Origin: Elainella saxicola E1
GTDB taxonomy: Bacteria; Cyanobacteriota; Cyanobacteriia; Elainellales; Elainellaceae
Reading direction: 5' to 3'
NCBI GenBank assembly: GCA_002796835.1
Contig: LUGL01000013.1
Span: 1-64,000 of the forward strand
Length of the DNA: 64,000 nucleotides
Below are positions 19,908 through 29,051 of this stretch, one piece after another. The first letter of the stretch is position 1; each line of letters opens with the position of its first letter. The notes beneath the pieces were generated by a model. The model was not told the DNA's origin. It worked only from the letters and a program-made list of their open reading frames with translations, and did no database searches. Position numbers and translations under genes: made by a program.

Positions 19908-21680
19908 TTATCCGTTTGCTAGCCAGGTCGTCAGTTTTTCAGGAGCCTGCACTTGGGTCAGAATCTCTTCCAAAATCTTGCCTTCCAACACTTCTGTCTT
20001 CAGCAGAACTTGAGTTGCAGATTCTAATAGACCCCGGTTGAGCCGCAAAATCTCCAACGCCATCTCACGCGCCTGATCGATACTTAACTTCACCTGGCGA
20101 TCGATCTCTACGGCAACTTCTGAACTGATGGCTCGACGGGTGCTGCCCCCTTCTAAAAATTGAGCGGCGTTTTTCTCGAAGGCGATCGGTCCCAGCGTTG
20201 CACTCATGCCATATTGGGTCACAGCACGTTCCGCTAAATCCGTTGCTTTCTGAATGTCATCACTAGCCCCAGTAGAAACCTTGCCAAAAACAATTTCCTC
20301 AGCCGCACGTCCACCCAGCAGCGTGGCGAGCTGCCCCCGCAGTTCATCTTCCAAAAGCAAAAAGCGATCGGTTTCGGGAGTTTGCAGCGTATAGCCCAAA
20401 GCACCTAATCCACGCGGCATGATCGAGATTTTTGAGACCTTGCTGTTACCAGGCATCAGTGCTCCCACCAGCGCATGACCCACTTCATGATAGGCCACCG
20501 TTTGCCGTTCCAGTGGCGTGAGAATTCGCGATCGTTTTTCTAAACCAGCAATCACTCGTTCCATCGCTTCGTTAAAGTCAGCCATCAACACAGCCTGACG
20601 ATTATTGCGAGCCGCCATTAGGGCTGCTTCATTCACGAGATTGGCTAAATCCGCTCCAGCAAACCCAGCACTTTTCGCAGCGATCACCTTCAGATCTACA
20701 TCTTCACCCAGGCTGACCCCTTGAACATGAACCTTCAGAATATCAATCCTGCCAATTTTATCAGGCCGATCGACCAGCACTTGACGATCGAAGCGACCGG
20801 GACGACGCAAAGCCGGATCCAGGGTTTCGGGACGGTTGGTAGCGGCAATCACAATCACGCCTTCGTTGCCATTAAAGCCATCCATTTCAGTCAACAATTG
20901 GTTTAGGGTTTGTTCCCGTTCATCATTGCCGCCATTCGGACCACCCCCACTGCGGGTCTTGCCGATCGCATCCAGTTCATCAATGAAGATAATGCAGGGA
21001 GCCTGACGTTTAGCCCGGTTAAACAGATCGCGGACCCGTGATGCCCCAACGCCAACATAAAGTTCAACAAATTCTGACCCCGACATGCTCAGAAAAGGAA
21101 CGCCTGCTTCACCCGCAACGGCCTTGGCTAGCAGCGTTTTACCCGTTCCCGGAGGCCCAACTAAAAGAACACCTTTGGGAATTTTGGCCCCAATTTTGCG
21201 ATACTTCTCGCCGTTTGTCAGGAAATCAACAACTTCTTGCAGCTCCTGCTTCGCTTCATCTACACCTGCAACATCAGCAAAGGTAATCCCGGTTTTACCC
21301 TGATTATAAATTCTGGCATTACTTTTACCCATTCCCATACCAAGTCCAATACCGCCACCTGCATTATTGAACTTTAGTAACCATGCAAATGCTCCAACTA
21401 GCATTCCTAGCGATAAGATCAAACTCAAAATTCCTGCATTCGTTTCAGCATTCGTTTGAGTATTTTCAGGAGGGGCGATTTCTACACCGTAGCTCTGCAA
21501 TAGATGAGTCAAGTCCTCAATCGATCCGTCGAGCTGGGTATAATATTGTTGGTTGCCAAATGCGGGCTTGAGACAGTATTCAATCCGATCGGGCTTGAAC
21601 GTCACCCGCTGCACCTGGGAGGATTTCACTTGCTCAATAAACTTGCTGTAGGCCGATCGGGAATAGGTCTCCGTTCTCAT
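19908..21680 (-). CDS. ftsH: FtsH-type AAA+ zinc metalloprotease, single membrane helix form
   Basis: The 590-residue protein carries an FtsH extracellular-like N-domain ([16 protein letters not shown]) and one membrane helix at about 83-102. The AAA+ ATPase follows with Walker A GPPGTGKT at 175-182, [11 protein letters not shown] and RRPGRFDR. The M41 peptidase has the zinc motif HEVGH in AYHEVGHAL and ends with the usual helical C-terminus. FtsH degrades misfolded membrane and soluble proteins in an ATP-dependent way. Most FtsH proteins have two N-terminal helices with the periplasmic domain between them. Here the first helix is missing, so the topology must differ. No in-frame upstream extension supplying it is visible. 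The gene is transcribed alone towards the NRPS operon and is separated from it by a terminator. Confidence 0.92.
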   Translation of the reverse strand: MRTETYSRSAYSKFIEQVKSSQVQRVTFKPDRIEYCLKPAFGNQQYYTQLDGSIEDLTHLLQSYGVEIAPPENTQTNAETNAGILSLILSLGMLVGAFAWLLKFNNAGGGIGLGMGMGKSNARIYNQGKTGITFADVAGVDEAKQELQEVVDFLTNGEKYRKIGAKIPKGVLLVGPPGTGKTLLAKAVAGEAGVPFLSMSGSEFVELYVGVGASRVRDLFNRAKRQAPCIIFIDELDAIGKTRSGGGPNGGNDEREQTLNQLLTEMDGFNGNEGVIVIAATNRPETLDPALRRPGRFDRQVLVDRPDKIGRIDILKVHVQGVSLGEDVDLKVIAAKSAGFAGADLANLVNEAALMAARNNRQAVLMADFNEAMERVIAGLEKRSRILTPLERQTVAYHEVGHALVGALMPGNSKVSKISIMPRGLGALGYTLQTPETDRFLLLEDELRGQLATLLGGRAAEEIVFGKVSTGASDDIQKATDLAERAVTQYGMSATLGPIAFEKNAAQFLEGGSTRRAISSEVAVEIDRQVKLSIDQAREMALEILRLNRGLLESATQVLLKTEVLEGKILEEILTQVQAPEKLTTWLANG

Positions 21681-22021
21681 CGCATTGATTCCTAATAGAA
21701 ATGAGTGGTCGAAACAATAGAAGCAAGCATCACCCCAAAATTAGTTTTCTGCCACTTCTGCACGTTTCACTGTGTTGATTGTGCCGCGAGGGTGGAGAGG
21801 GCAACAGCCTGAAATTACGACAGAAGTTTTCGTGTCTTCCGAAATCACGGCCTGTCGCATCCCGCAGCATTCATGTTATTACCCTGATTGTTTCGGGTTT
21901 TCCGTACAAGACAGCGACGAATACAAAACCGCTCCTCTCAAAAATGTGTCGTTGGTTAGAGGGATGATTAGTTTCAAATTTCTAATATATAGCTTAAAAG
22001 ATAATGCTAAGGATGTGACTT
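21681..22021. other. divergent promoter region, ftsH / DUF2231 gene
   Basis: No gene is seen. The 341 bp must hold the promoters of both divergent genes. A -10-like TAATATATAG lies at about 21982, and an AAGGA Shine-Dalgarno sequence about 10 nt before the ATG at 22022. I see no riboswitch or strong hairpin. Confidence 0.4.
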
Positions 22022-22549
22022 ATGACGCAAACGCCGAACCTACCGCCCCTGATTGAAAGTAATAGCGAAGAATATGGAGATAGTGGAGTTGTCAGCACTG
22101 TGGCGATCGCGGGTCATCCCTTTCATCCGTTACTCGTTACTTTTCCGATCGCCTTTTTGGTTGGCGCTTTTGCAACAGATCTAGGATATTGGCTAACGAC
22201 GGATCCCTTTTGGGCAAGAGCTTCTGTTTGGTTGCTTGGTGCAGGCTTCATCAGCGGGATTGTTGCTGCTCTGACAGGAATGATGGACTTCCTGAAGATC
22301 GATCGCGTTCGTAAGCGTCGTGCGGGATGGTTCCACATGGTTGGCAATGTCGCTGCATTGCTGCTCACTTTGGTTAACTGGGTTTTACGGTTAAGAAATG
22401 GGATTATTGAACCGATCGTGCCAACGGGCCTATTGCTTTCCCTCGTCGTTGCTACATTGCTTGGGGTTACAGGCTGGTATGGTGCAGAATTAGTTTACCG
22501 CCACAAAGTTGCCGTCATTGGTTACAACAGCCGCCGTGAACCTTCGTAG
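22022..22549 (+). CDS. DUF2231 family membrane protein
   Basis: The 175-residue protein has HPFHPLLVTFPIAFL, the signature opening of DUF2231, and four hydrophobic segments (about residues 36-55, 65-88, 103-122 and 132-152). DUF2231 proteins are predicted inner-membrane proteins; some are described as small cytochrome-like or redox-associated, with conserved histidines (here GHPFHP and FHMVGN). No cofactor motif is proven. Its start has an AAGGA Shine-Dalgarno sequence, and a strong terminator follows, so it forms a single-gene unit. Confidence 0.85.
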   Translation: MTQTPNLPPLIESNSEEYGDSGVVSTVAIAGHPFHPLLVTFPIAFLVGAFATDLGYWLTTDPFWARASVWLLGAGFISGIVAALTGMMDFLKIDRVRKRRAGWFHMVGNVAALLLTLVNWVLRLRNGIIEPIVPTGLLLSLVVATLLGVTGWYGAELVYRHKVAVIGYNSRREPS

Positions 22550-22566
22550 ATAAATTTAGAAATTTG

Positions 22567-22600
22567 AAAGTCCCCTAGATCTGGCTCTGGGGGACTTTTT
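22567..22600 (+). terminator. rho-independent terminator
   Basis: AAAGTCCCC and GGGGACTTT form a 9-bp stem with a 16-nt loop, followed by TT. It follows the DUF2231 stop codon by 18 bp and also faces the convergent TspO-like gene. Confidence 0.85.
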
Positions 22601-22621
22601 GATTAGGGCTTTTTCAAGTTC

Positions 22622-23095
22622 CTAAACTGCATCTGGGTTCAAATCGATCATGCGTCTGGTTGTATAAGTGCCGATCGGACTCCACAGGAGATAGGGTAAA
22701 AGGAAAAGAGTCGCCCAGTGTGAGATTGGCCAAACCATCAAGGCTAAGATTGCTCCCGATAATAGACCGAGGGCTCCCAGCACAGTGCCAACCGCCAAGC
22801 TATGTGATCGTAGTGTCGCTGGAATGTAGGCTACCGTCACAATTTCGACCAGCAGGTAAATCCCCATTAAGAACCAGGTGGTGGCACTATTGGGATCCGC
22901 TTCCCAGACTAAGGTTGCCGAAATTGCTCCTGCTAGAAAAATAGCGACCCAAATAAACGGAATCGCCGGTTCAAAAAACAGCCACCGGGGTCGATCGAGA
23001 TGCTTTGCCCAGGGAATGTCACGTGGACGAATCAGAAAGCTGCCAAAGGCAACCAGTAGGGTCACGATGTTGATAATCAACCATGAGCGAATCAT
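22622..23095 (-). CDS. TspO/MBR-family membrane protein
   Basis: Five hydrophobic helices fill the protein, which ends in LLPYLLWSPIGTYTTRRMIDLNP, resembling the WxxYLxWxxxGTYxTxxxxxLN signature of the TspO/MBR family. Members bind porphyrins, haem degradation products or cholesterol-like ligands, and bacterial TspO is linked to tetrapyrrole and stress regulation. I chose the ATG at 23095 (MIRSW) because GGAGGT lies 7 nt upstream of it; the frame continues five codons further. It lies 69 bp downstream of the fasciclin gene on the same strand, so the two may be co-transcribed. Confidence 0.8.
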   Translation of the reverse strand: MIRSWLIINIVTLLVAFGSFLIRPRDIPWAKHLDRPRWLFFEPAIPFIWVAIFLAGAISATLVWEADPNSATTWFLMGIYLLVEIVTVAYIPATLRSHSLAVGTVLGALGLLSGAILALMVWPISHWATLFLLPYLLWSPIGTYTTRRMIDLNPDAV

Positions 23096-23163
23096 AAAAA
23101 ATACCTCCATGCAATTGCAGTTAAAAGAGGAACTTCAAGTGCAATGTGAACAATCAAAAATGA

Positions 23164-23580
23164 TTATTCTGGTGAAAGAATCGTTGGCATTAAGACGGTG
23201 TCGATCGTATGAATTACGCCGTTGTCAGCTAAAATATCCATCTGGCTAACCGTAATGTCATTTACAGTAATCCGACCGTTTTGCTCTACAATCACAACTG
23301 ACCCTTCCAGGGTGGGAGCTTCATGAATTTCCGCCAGGTCATCCGATCGCACATCTCCAAACAGCACATGATAAGACAGAATTTGTTTCAGTTTAGAGAG
23401 GTCTTGCTGCAATGATTCCAAGGTTTCTGGAGATAATTTTTGAAAGGCTTGATCAGAGGGAGCAAGTATTGTAAATGGACCTGGACTCTTTAGGACATCT
23501 GTTAACTCTGCTGTTTCAATCACCTGCAGTAATGTTGTAAACGATCCGACCTGTGCCGCAGTTTCAAGTAGATCAGCCAT
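23164..23580 (-). CDS. fasciclin (FAS1) domain protein
   Basis: The 138 residues are a single FAS1 domain: GSFTTLLQVIETAELTDVL, FTILAPSDQAFQKL, then the H-box-like ILSYHVLFGDV and the closing DNGVIHTIDTVLMP. No signal peptide is present, so it is probably cytoplasmic or exported by another route. FAS1 domains mediate adhesion or surface contacts. In cyanobacteria small FAS1 proteins are common and their function is mostly unknown. AGGA lies about 8 nt before the ATG. It is followed by the TspO-like gene on the same strand. Confidence 0.9.
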   Translation of the reverse strand: MADLLETAAQVGSFTTLLQVIETAELTDVLKSPGPFTILAPSDQAFQKLSPETLESLQQDLSKLKQILSYHVLFGDVRSDDLAEIHEAPTLEGSVVIVEQNGRITVNDITVSQMDILADNGVIHTIDTVLMPTILSPE

Positions 23581-23771
23581 AATTATCCTGTTTCGAAATC
23601 ACAACTTGACTACTGGGATATCGCAACTGAGTCAGCAATAGCATCCCTCATAAGACAGGCTATGCCGCATGGATATCAGTTGGAATTTTTAGTCCTGATC
23701 AATTCCGGATAATGCGGGACAGCAAGTGAGGTAATCTATTGATATTGCATCTTCTCAGAAGTCAAGAACCC

Positions 23772-24395
23772 ATGATGAGTGACGAGACCCGCCGAGATTC
23801 CTTGAAAGAAGAGCTTTTGCAACAAATTCAAGGTTTACATCGATCGCAAGCACTTTTTCCAGCCCAATCTGAGTCCACTCAAGCGATCGATGCCCTGGTG
23901 CAACAACTGGAAGAGCTCAACCCGAATCCAGAACCCTTACGGGCAGCTGCATTACCTCTGCTGCTGGGCAACTGGCAGTTGATCTACGCCTCTCAGGGAA
24001 CAGTGGTGACGCGACGGCTAGCAGATTCACAAAACATGCTACCTGATATCGAACTGAAACAAGTGTGGCAGAAATTAGTGATGTCCAGTGCCGGTACGCT
24101 TGCTGTTGATAATGAAGCAGAACTAGAGATTCCGTTCTTGGGCCATTGGCGCTTGACTGCGTCTGGAACCTGGCAGGTCAAAGATCCTCAGCTTGCCCAA
24201 GTTTGCTTTAGCGCTTTTTCACTACAGGCCATTCGTCTGTTTGGGCAAAAAGACTGGCAGTTGCCAGCATTAACCGTTCCCATTTTAGAAAATTTGAGAA
24301 GAGAAGCGGCTTGGACGACCTCCTATCTTGATTTTGATTTGCGAGTGGGGCGAGGAGCATCAGCAAATATTTTTGTGTTCTGCCGTCAATCATGA
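23772..24395 (+). CDS. PAP/fibrillin family protein
   Basis: The protein (about 207 residues from the ATG at 23772) shows the plastid-lipid-associated protein pattern: helical start with KEELLQQIQGL, AIDALVQQLEELNPNPEP, LLLGNWQLIYAS, then beta-rich sequence ending YLDFDLRVGRG and IFVFCR. PAP/fibrillins are lipocalin-like proteins that bind lipids or carotenoids at thylakoids and protect membranes under light stress. Two consecutive ATGs (23772 and 23775) could serve as start; the longer frame from 23739 has no conserved residues. It is divergent from the fasciclin gene. Confidence 0.85.
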   Translation: MMSDETRRDSLKEELLQQIQGLHRSQALFPAQSESTQAIDALVQQLEELNPNPEPLRAAALPLLLGNWQLIYASQGTVVTRRLADSQNMLPDIELKQVWQKLVMSSAGTLAVDNEAELEIPFLGHWRLTASGTWQVKDPQLAQVCFSAFSLQAIRLFGQKDWQLPALTVPILENLRREAAWTTSYLDFDLRVGRGASANIFVFCRQS

Positions 24396-24715
24396 GGATT
24401 GATCCATTGCTGTATGTGAGAGATAGAACAGGCGCTTCACAGAATTTGAGCGCTTCTTCATCAAAGGTTTACTCGCTTTACTTTTCCCGGCATATTCTTT
24501 TCAGCTATCCTCGTAGTTGATGCATCATACCATTCGTTCCCAGATGCGTAGTTGTAGATATCTATTTTGATCTACTGTATGCAGATGGTTGATCGATCTC
24601 TACTTTCAGAGATCTGGTATGAATTTCAAAGCTTCTGATTTCAGGGTTGCACAGCGTCGCTTAATTAACTGACTGTTTGGGTTCAGTCTCTTATAGCTGA
24701 TGCATTTCTCGCAAT
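24396..24715. other. intergenic stretch
   Basis: No gene seen. A small perfect hairpin GATCTCT-ACTTTC-AGAGATC lies at 24595-24614, too far from either gene to be an obvious terminator. The stretch is AT-rich. Confidence 0.4.
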
Positions 24716-25294
24716 ATGCAACAGACTACCAATTGTGTTTCCTGCAACCTCGAATATTTGATGACTGCTATGGCTACTCTTCCAAATCAACTAGATATTC
24801 GCACATTCGTCGTTTTTGATGCTCGTGTGACCGATCGCACTAAGCTGATTCAAGCAATGACGCCAGATGTAGAGTTATTAGTCCTCGATCCCCATCAGGA
24901 TGGGATTCAGCAAATTACCGATTTTCTATTTGCTCGGTTTCTGGCTAAGGGTGGCTGGGGCGATCTGGCATTGCATATCGTGGCTCAAGCTGCGCCCGGA
25001 GTGCTGTTTTTAGGCAATAGTGAACTGAGTCTGGACACGATGCAGTCCTACGCTCATCAGCTTTCGAGTTGGGTTTGCTCCTCTGTGTCACTTTATGGGG
25101 AGGGACTGGCCACAGGCGATGCAGGTGAAGAACTTCTGGCTAAATTACATGACCTGACAGGTGCAACCATCCATGCCCTCCAGGCAAGAGGAACGGTCCA
25201 GCAAAGCTTTTGGGAAGTGGTCATGACGATCGCAGAAGGGCAGATCATTCCTCACGCGACTATTCCCTTTGGTGCTGCCCAATCTTGTTCTTGA
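24716..25294 (+). CDS. stand-alone DUF4347 domain protein
   Basis: The 192-residue protein matches the DUF4347 pattern: FVVFDARVTDR, LVLDPHQDGIQQITDFL, LHIVAQAAPGVLFLGNSELS and LLAKLHDLTGATIHA. In cyanobacteria this domain usually sits at the N-terminus of very large surface or calcium-binding proteins with Calx-beta, cadherin or haemolysin-type repeats. Here it stands alone, with no repeats downstream. There is a CxxC (CVSC) near the start. The conserved part begins at about residue 27, so ATG 24761 (MTAMATLPNQ) is an alternative start. Function unknown. Confidence 0.7.
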   Translation: MQQTTNCVSCNLEYLMTAMATLPNQLDIRTFVVFDARVTDRTKLIQAMTPDVELLVLDPHQDGIQQITDFLFARFLAKGGWGDLALHIVAQAAPGVLFLGNSELSLDTMQSYAHQLSSWVCSSVSLYGEGLATGDAGEELLAKLHDLTGATIHALQARGTVQQSFWEVVMTIAEGQIIPHATIPFGAAQSCS

Positions 25295-25446
25295 GTGGAT
25301 CGCTCTACTGGTTGCGTCTCTGCCGCAGGCGAATATCAAATTCAGGCGGTAGATCCCAAAACAGAACTCGATGATCGGTCTCGCTGTAGAAAGGAAAGAT
25401 ATCGTCTCGACTCCACCAAAACGGATAGTTGCGATAGCGATCGCCG

Positions 25447-26277
25447 CTATTCGCCAACTCTGCCGCAGGAAGGTTCAGATGCTCCCTGTTGCCAAACGGC
25501 TTCAAACGATAACTTCAGCATTTGGGTCAGACCGGTGTGGGTAATGGCGAGAGCTGTAAAACTGGGGGTGCCAATCAGCGGATCTTGCAGGGACAGCAAC
25601 GTGGCCCGATCGTCAAACAACTGCATCTTAAACGGTAATTCCGGCACAAATCGCACCTGTTGGCCCCAATCCTGACATTGCTGAATAAATTCCCGACTGC
25701 TGGGGTCTTCCCAGATGCTTTGTTCATAGATCGTGCGGTAGGAGATGCCGCGTTGCAGGGGATCCTGGACTAGTTTCAGGCCCTCTTCATGGCTGAGTAG
25801 CGAGGGAAAGGTGAAAAAGACGCAGATACTTTGCTGAGCCGTTTCGGCTAAAACTGCGCCTCGTTCTACAATCCGATTCGGTTCCGATAAGACTTCGACA
25901 TAGGCAAGCGGATCTTGAGTCCGGTGCCCTGCGGCGTAAAGTGGAGCCAGTACCGTAATTAGTCCAGTTGCTTGCTGTTGCTGGCGAGCCAATTCCGTTT
26001 CGAACTGCCGCTGTTTTTCTTGCAGGAGTGTCGGTAACGCCAGGGCCGGATCCACTGCCTGGAATAACCGCTGTCTTCCAGAATGACGCTCGACGCAAAG
26101 TCCCCGATCGCACAAAGATTGCAATACGTCATAGATGCGCTGTCGGGGAACCTGGGCGCGTGTAGCCACCTGGGCAGGCGTAAAATCCTGTCGCTCTAGC
26201 AGGGCCAGATAGACCGCAGATTCATAGCGCGTTAAGCCTAAACCGATTAAGTTTTCTAGCGTTTGCAGCTCAGACAT
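25447..26277 (-). CDS. TrmB-family transcriptional regulator
   Basis: The N-terminus has a winged helix: LENLIGLGLTRYESAVYLALLE and TPAQVATRAQVPRQRIYDVLQSL, typical of TrmB. A coiled segment follows (residues about 95-125), then a PLD-like sensing region. TrmB proteins are sugar- or metabolite-responsive repressors or activators. I chose ATG 26277 (MSELQTLENL) over the upstream GTG because the HTH begins right after it. It is divergent from the aminotransferase gene, with an 18-bp palindrome in the shared promoter, so it probably controls that gene and itself. Confidence 0.85.
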   Translation of the reverse strand: MSELQTLENLIGLGLTRYESAVYLALLERQDFTPAQVATRAQVPRQRIYDVLQSLCDRGLCVERHSGRQRLFQAVDPALALPTLLQEKQRQFETELARQQQQATGLITVLAPLYAAGHRTQDPLAYVEVLSEPNRIVERGAVLAETAQQSICVFFTFPSLLSHEEGLKLVQDPLQRGISYRTIYEQSIWEDPSSREFIQQCQDWGQQVRFVPELPFKMQLFDDRATLLSLQDPLIGTPSFTALAITHTGLTQMLKLSFEAVWQQGASEPSCGRVGE

Positions 26278-26283
26278 TAGTGA

Positions 26284-26301
26284 CACCACTTGTAAGTGGT
26301 G
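26284..26301. promoter_or_regulatory. perfect palindrome, likely TrmB operator
   Basis: CACCACTT-GT-AAGTGGTG has 8-bp arms and a 2-bp spacer. It lies 6 bp before the TrmB-family start codon and 45 bp before the aminotransferase ATG. Binding by the neighbouring regulator is an inference from position and symmetry. Confidence 0.65.
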
Positions 26302-26346
26302 CTATTTTAGAATTCTTCCTGATGGTTTTGCAACCGGAGAAAACCG

Positions 26347-27318
26347 ATGACAACCGCTACGATGTCTGCTGCTGATCCGTTGGCTCCTTCCTTACCCGCT
26401 TTTTTGCCCCAGGCCTATTTCAAAGGTGAATTTTTGCTGTTTGAGCAAGCCCAACTGTCGATCGCAACCCATGCGTTGCATTATGGAACAGCCGTGTTTG
26501 GCGGCATTCGGGGTTTGCCTGATCCGTCCAATCCCAACCAAATTCTGCTATTTCGTCTGGATGCCCACTGTCAGCGTTTGAGCCATAGCGCCAAATATCT
26601 GGGGTATGAGGTGACTCCTGATTTTTTGCGATCGCGTTTAATCGAGTTTGTGCAACAAAACCAGCCCCGGTTTCCTTTTTACTTGCGGCCTCTGATCTAC
26701 ACGTCTGGATTAGGCATTGCGCCAAGACTGCATCAGATTGAAAAAGATTTGCTGATTTACGGGTTGCCCATGGGGGATTTTCTAGCGACCACTGGCGTCC
26801 GCTGCCGCATTAGTTCCTGGTATCGTCAGGAAGATCGCAGTTTTCCATTGCGGGGCAAAGTAAGTGCGGCCTATATTGCCTCGGCCCTGGCGAAATCTGA
26901 AGCGGTGGCCTCCGGATTTGATGAAGCGATCTTGCTGAACACCCAGGGCAAGGTGGGTGAAGCTTCGGCGATGAATTTGTTTATCGTCCGGAATCATCAG
27001 CTGATTACTCCCAGCGTTGATCAAGACATTCTCGAAGGAATTACGCGCGATAGTGTTCTGACCGTAGCACGCGATCTGAATCTGCCGATCGTAGAACGTC
27101 CCGTTGATAAATCAGAACTGCTGATTGCGGATGAAGTGTTTCTCTGCGGTACCGCAGCCCAGCTCACTCCAGTTCTGAGTGTCGAGAATTATGTTCTGCC
27201 AACCGATCGACCTATTACAACTCTTTTGCAAACGCAATTGCGATCGATCGTGACTGGACAAGAGCCCTGCTATCGGCATTGGCTAACGCCTGTTTGTTTA
27301 AAGGCTGAAGGAGAGTAG
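26347..27318 (+). CDS. ilvE: class IV aminotransferase, IlvE-like
   Basis: The 323-residue protein is a fold-type IV PLP enzyme. It has FLPQAYFKGEFL, HALHYGTAVFGGIRG, the catalytic lysine region RGKVSAAYIASALAKSEA, the EASAMNLFIV motif and the GITRDSVLTVA helix. This matches branched-chain aminotransferases, which make valine, leucine and isoleucine from 2-oxo acids; D-amino-acid transaminase or ADC-lyase relatives share the fold. GGAG precedes the start. It could feed the Ile/Val-selecting NRPS module at 16-19 kb, but it may equally be housekeeping. It is divergent from a TrmB regulator with a palindromic site between them. Confidence 0.85.
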   Translation: MTTATMSAADPLAPSLPAFLPQAYFKGEFLLFEQAQLSIATHALHYGTAVFGGIRGLPDPSNPNQILLFRLDAHCQRLSHSAKYLGYEVTPDFLRSRLIEFVQQNQPRFPFYLRPLIYTSGLGIAPRLHQIEKDLLIYGLPMGDFLATTGVRCRISSWYRQEDRSFPLRGKVSAAYIASALAKSEAVASGFDEAILLNTQGKVGEASAMNLFIVRNHQLITPSVDQDILEGITRDSVLTVARDLNLPIVERPVDKSELLIADEVFLCGTAAQLTPVLSVENYVLPTDRPITTLLQTQLRSIVTGQEPCYRHWLTPVCLKAEGE

Positions 27319-27345
27319 GAGCAGGGGAGCAGGGGCAGATTTGTG

Positions 27346-28194
27346 CTAAAGCATTTCTAAGGAGACGGGTTGAGCAGGAGCGGGGAAGGCGGCATCTAAA
27401 GCACTCATCGTATCCGGATCTAACTGCAAATTCAATGCCGCATAGTTCTCTTCGACATGCGCGATGCTGCTCGATTTTGGAATCACGATCACGTTCTCTT
27501 GGTGTAACAACCAGGCGATCGCAACTTGGGCAGGCGTTGTCCCCATTTGTTCTGCGATCGATCGCAGCCGAGGATTGCGCAGTAATCTACCCTGTTCAAC
27601 GGGTGAATAGGCCATGATCGGGATGTGATGCTGGCGACACCAGGGCAACAAGTCCCATTCGATGCCGCGTCGGGATAAGTTGTAGAGCACTTGATTAGTG
27701 GCGATCGCCTTGCCCCCTTCCAGCCCATCGGCTTCGGTCATATCTGCCAGATCAAAATTGCTGACGCCATAATCGCGAATCTTCCCGGCCTGCTGGAGCT
27801 GCTGAAACGCGGCAAGGGTTTCCGTTAAAGGAATCGAGCCACGCCAATGCAGCAAATACAGATCGAGATAGTCCGTTTTGAGGCGATGCAAACTGCGCTC
27901 ACAGGCTGCAATGACGCCCTGCCGAGAAGCATTGTGGGGATAGACTTTGCTGACCAAAAATACCGTCTCGCGTCGAGTGGCGATCGCTTCTGCAATCACG
28001 GTTTCTGCACCACCTTCCCCATACATCTCGGCAGTATCGATCAAGTTCATTCCCAGAGCCAACCCATGCTGAAGGGCCGTGACCTCTTCCTGCCGCCGTT
28101 TGGCCTGTTCGCCCATGCGCCAAGTGCCTAAACCCAAAACAGGGATCGATCGACCGGACGGTAAAAGAATGGTTCGCATCATGCCCTCCTGCAT
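27346..28194 (-). CDS. aldo/keto reductase
   Basis: The 282-residue protein has the AKR pattern: VLGLGTWRMG, the catalytic region NLIDTAEMYGEGGAE with Asp and Tyr, the Lys in FLVSKVYP, the His in YLLHWRG and the cofactor-binding VIPKSSS. It reduces aldehydes or ketones with NADPH; the substrate is unknown. It lies 10 bp downstream of the cyanobacteriochrome-like gene on the same strand and so may be in its transcript. It converges with the aminotransferase gene. ATGs at 28194, 28182 and 28179 are possible starts. Confidence 0.88.
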   Translation of the reverse strand: MQEGMMRTILLPSGRSIPVLGLGTWRMGEQAKRRQEEVTALQHGLALGMNLIDTAEMYGEGGAETVIAEAIATRRETVFLVSKVYPHNASRQGVIAACERSLHRLKTDYLDLYLLHWRGSIPLTETLAAFQQLQQAGKIRDYGVSNFDLADMTEADGLEGGKAIATNQVLYNLSRRGIEWDLLPWCRQHHIPIMAYSPVEQGRLLRNPRLRSIAEQMGTTPAQVAIAWLLHQENVIVIPKSSSIAHVEENYAALNLQLDPDTMSALDAAFPAPAQPVSLEML

Positions 28195-28203
28195 AATACT
28201 GGG

Positions 28204-28875
28204 TTAATCAGTTGAATTGCCGCTGATTGCCGGGGCGGTTGCCAGGGCTTTAGCTCCTTGCTGCATGGCAGTCATGTCGGACTCTGTCCAATGCCGAGCC
28301 GATTGGCAATGATGGGCAACCAGCAATCCCCACAGCCCCTGCGGGATCAGAACTGGCACCACCAAATTAGCCCGCACCTGGATGGAACGGAGAAAATCTC
28401 GATGACATTCGGCGATCGGCTCGGTTTCAATATCGTCGATCGCTCGTACCCGTCCTGCTAAATACAGCGCCGCATATTCTTCGTTAAAACAGTCGTCTGG
28501 TCCAGTGGAGCCAAAGATGGAAAATTCTGGATTAATCAGGGCTTCAAAAGTAACCTGCCCTTTCCAGGGGTAATAGAAATAATATAGAACTACTCGATCG
28601 ACGTTCAGTTGCTGCTGCAGATCGTGGGTGATTTGCTTAACGAGTTGATCTCGCTCAAGGGTAACAGTAAGGTGGGTGATTATCCGCTGCAATTTGGGGT
28701 CGCCACGGCCTGATGAATCAGGGTTATGTCCTTCAGGAGAGGGAATTTGCACAAGTTCAGACCATTGAAAGGGCAAGAGGGACAAAATCGATTCAATTTT
28801 GCAAATTTTCGCGAATACCAGTTTTGCCAAGGGTTTGGGCAAAAGTTGAGTAGGCTGAACCTGAAAATCGAGCAA
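28204..28875 (-). CDS. single-domain DXCF-type cyanobacteriochrome GAF protein
   Basis: The 223-residue protein has one GAF domain (about 70-215) and no kinase, HTH or other output domain. Residues 127-130 are DDCF, which fits the DXCF motif. Residues 157-158 are Cys-His in AECHRDFL, followed by RANLVVPV, as in bilin-binding cyanobacteriochromes. The two cysteines are 28 residues apart, the same spacing I recall for the two chromophore-binding cysteines of TePixJ-type DXCF photoreceptors. Such proteins bind phycocyanobilin or phycoviolobilin and sense blue/green-type light. The N-terminal 60 residues match nothing I know. It follows the KS-AT° PKS gene by about 175 bp and precedes the aldo/keto reductase by 10 bp. 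Bilin binding is inferred. Confidence 0.7.
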   Translation of the reverse strand: MLDFQVQPTQLLPKPLAKLVFAKICKIESILSLLPFQWSELVQIPSPEGHNPDSSGRGDPKLQRIITHLTVTLERDQLVKQITHDLQQQLNVDRVVLYYFYYPWKGQVTFEALINPEFSIFGSTGPDDCFNEEYAALYLAGRVRAIDDIETEPIAECHRDFLRSIQVRANLVVPVLIPQGLWGLLVAHHCQSARHWTESDMTAMQQGAKALATAPAISGNSTD

Positions 28876-29051
28876 AGATAAATGTAAAGATTTATTATAT
28901 CGGTCTTTGGCTGTTTAAGCTGAAACTCCTTCAATCGATGCCAAAAGCGATCGCTTCTATCATTGGCCTGGGAAAACCATTGGGATGAGAAAACGATCGC
29001 TCGACTTTTTGATCTAGCTTTTTGGTCCAGCGTTGGGCAAAGCAACCCGTC

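Noticed and set aside
24595-24614. Perfect 7-bp hairpin in the intergenic stretch
   Set aside because: Too short and too far from either gene to assign a role, and no T-run follows.
25305-25505. Minus-strand frame that could be a frameshifted extension of the TrmB gene
   Set aside because: The TrmB protein already ends at a typical position, and the extra frame shows no TrmB-like motif.
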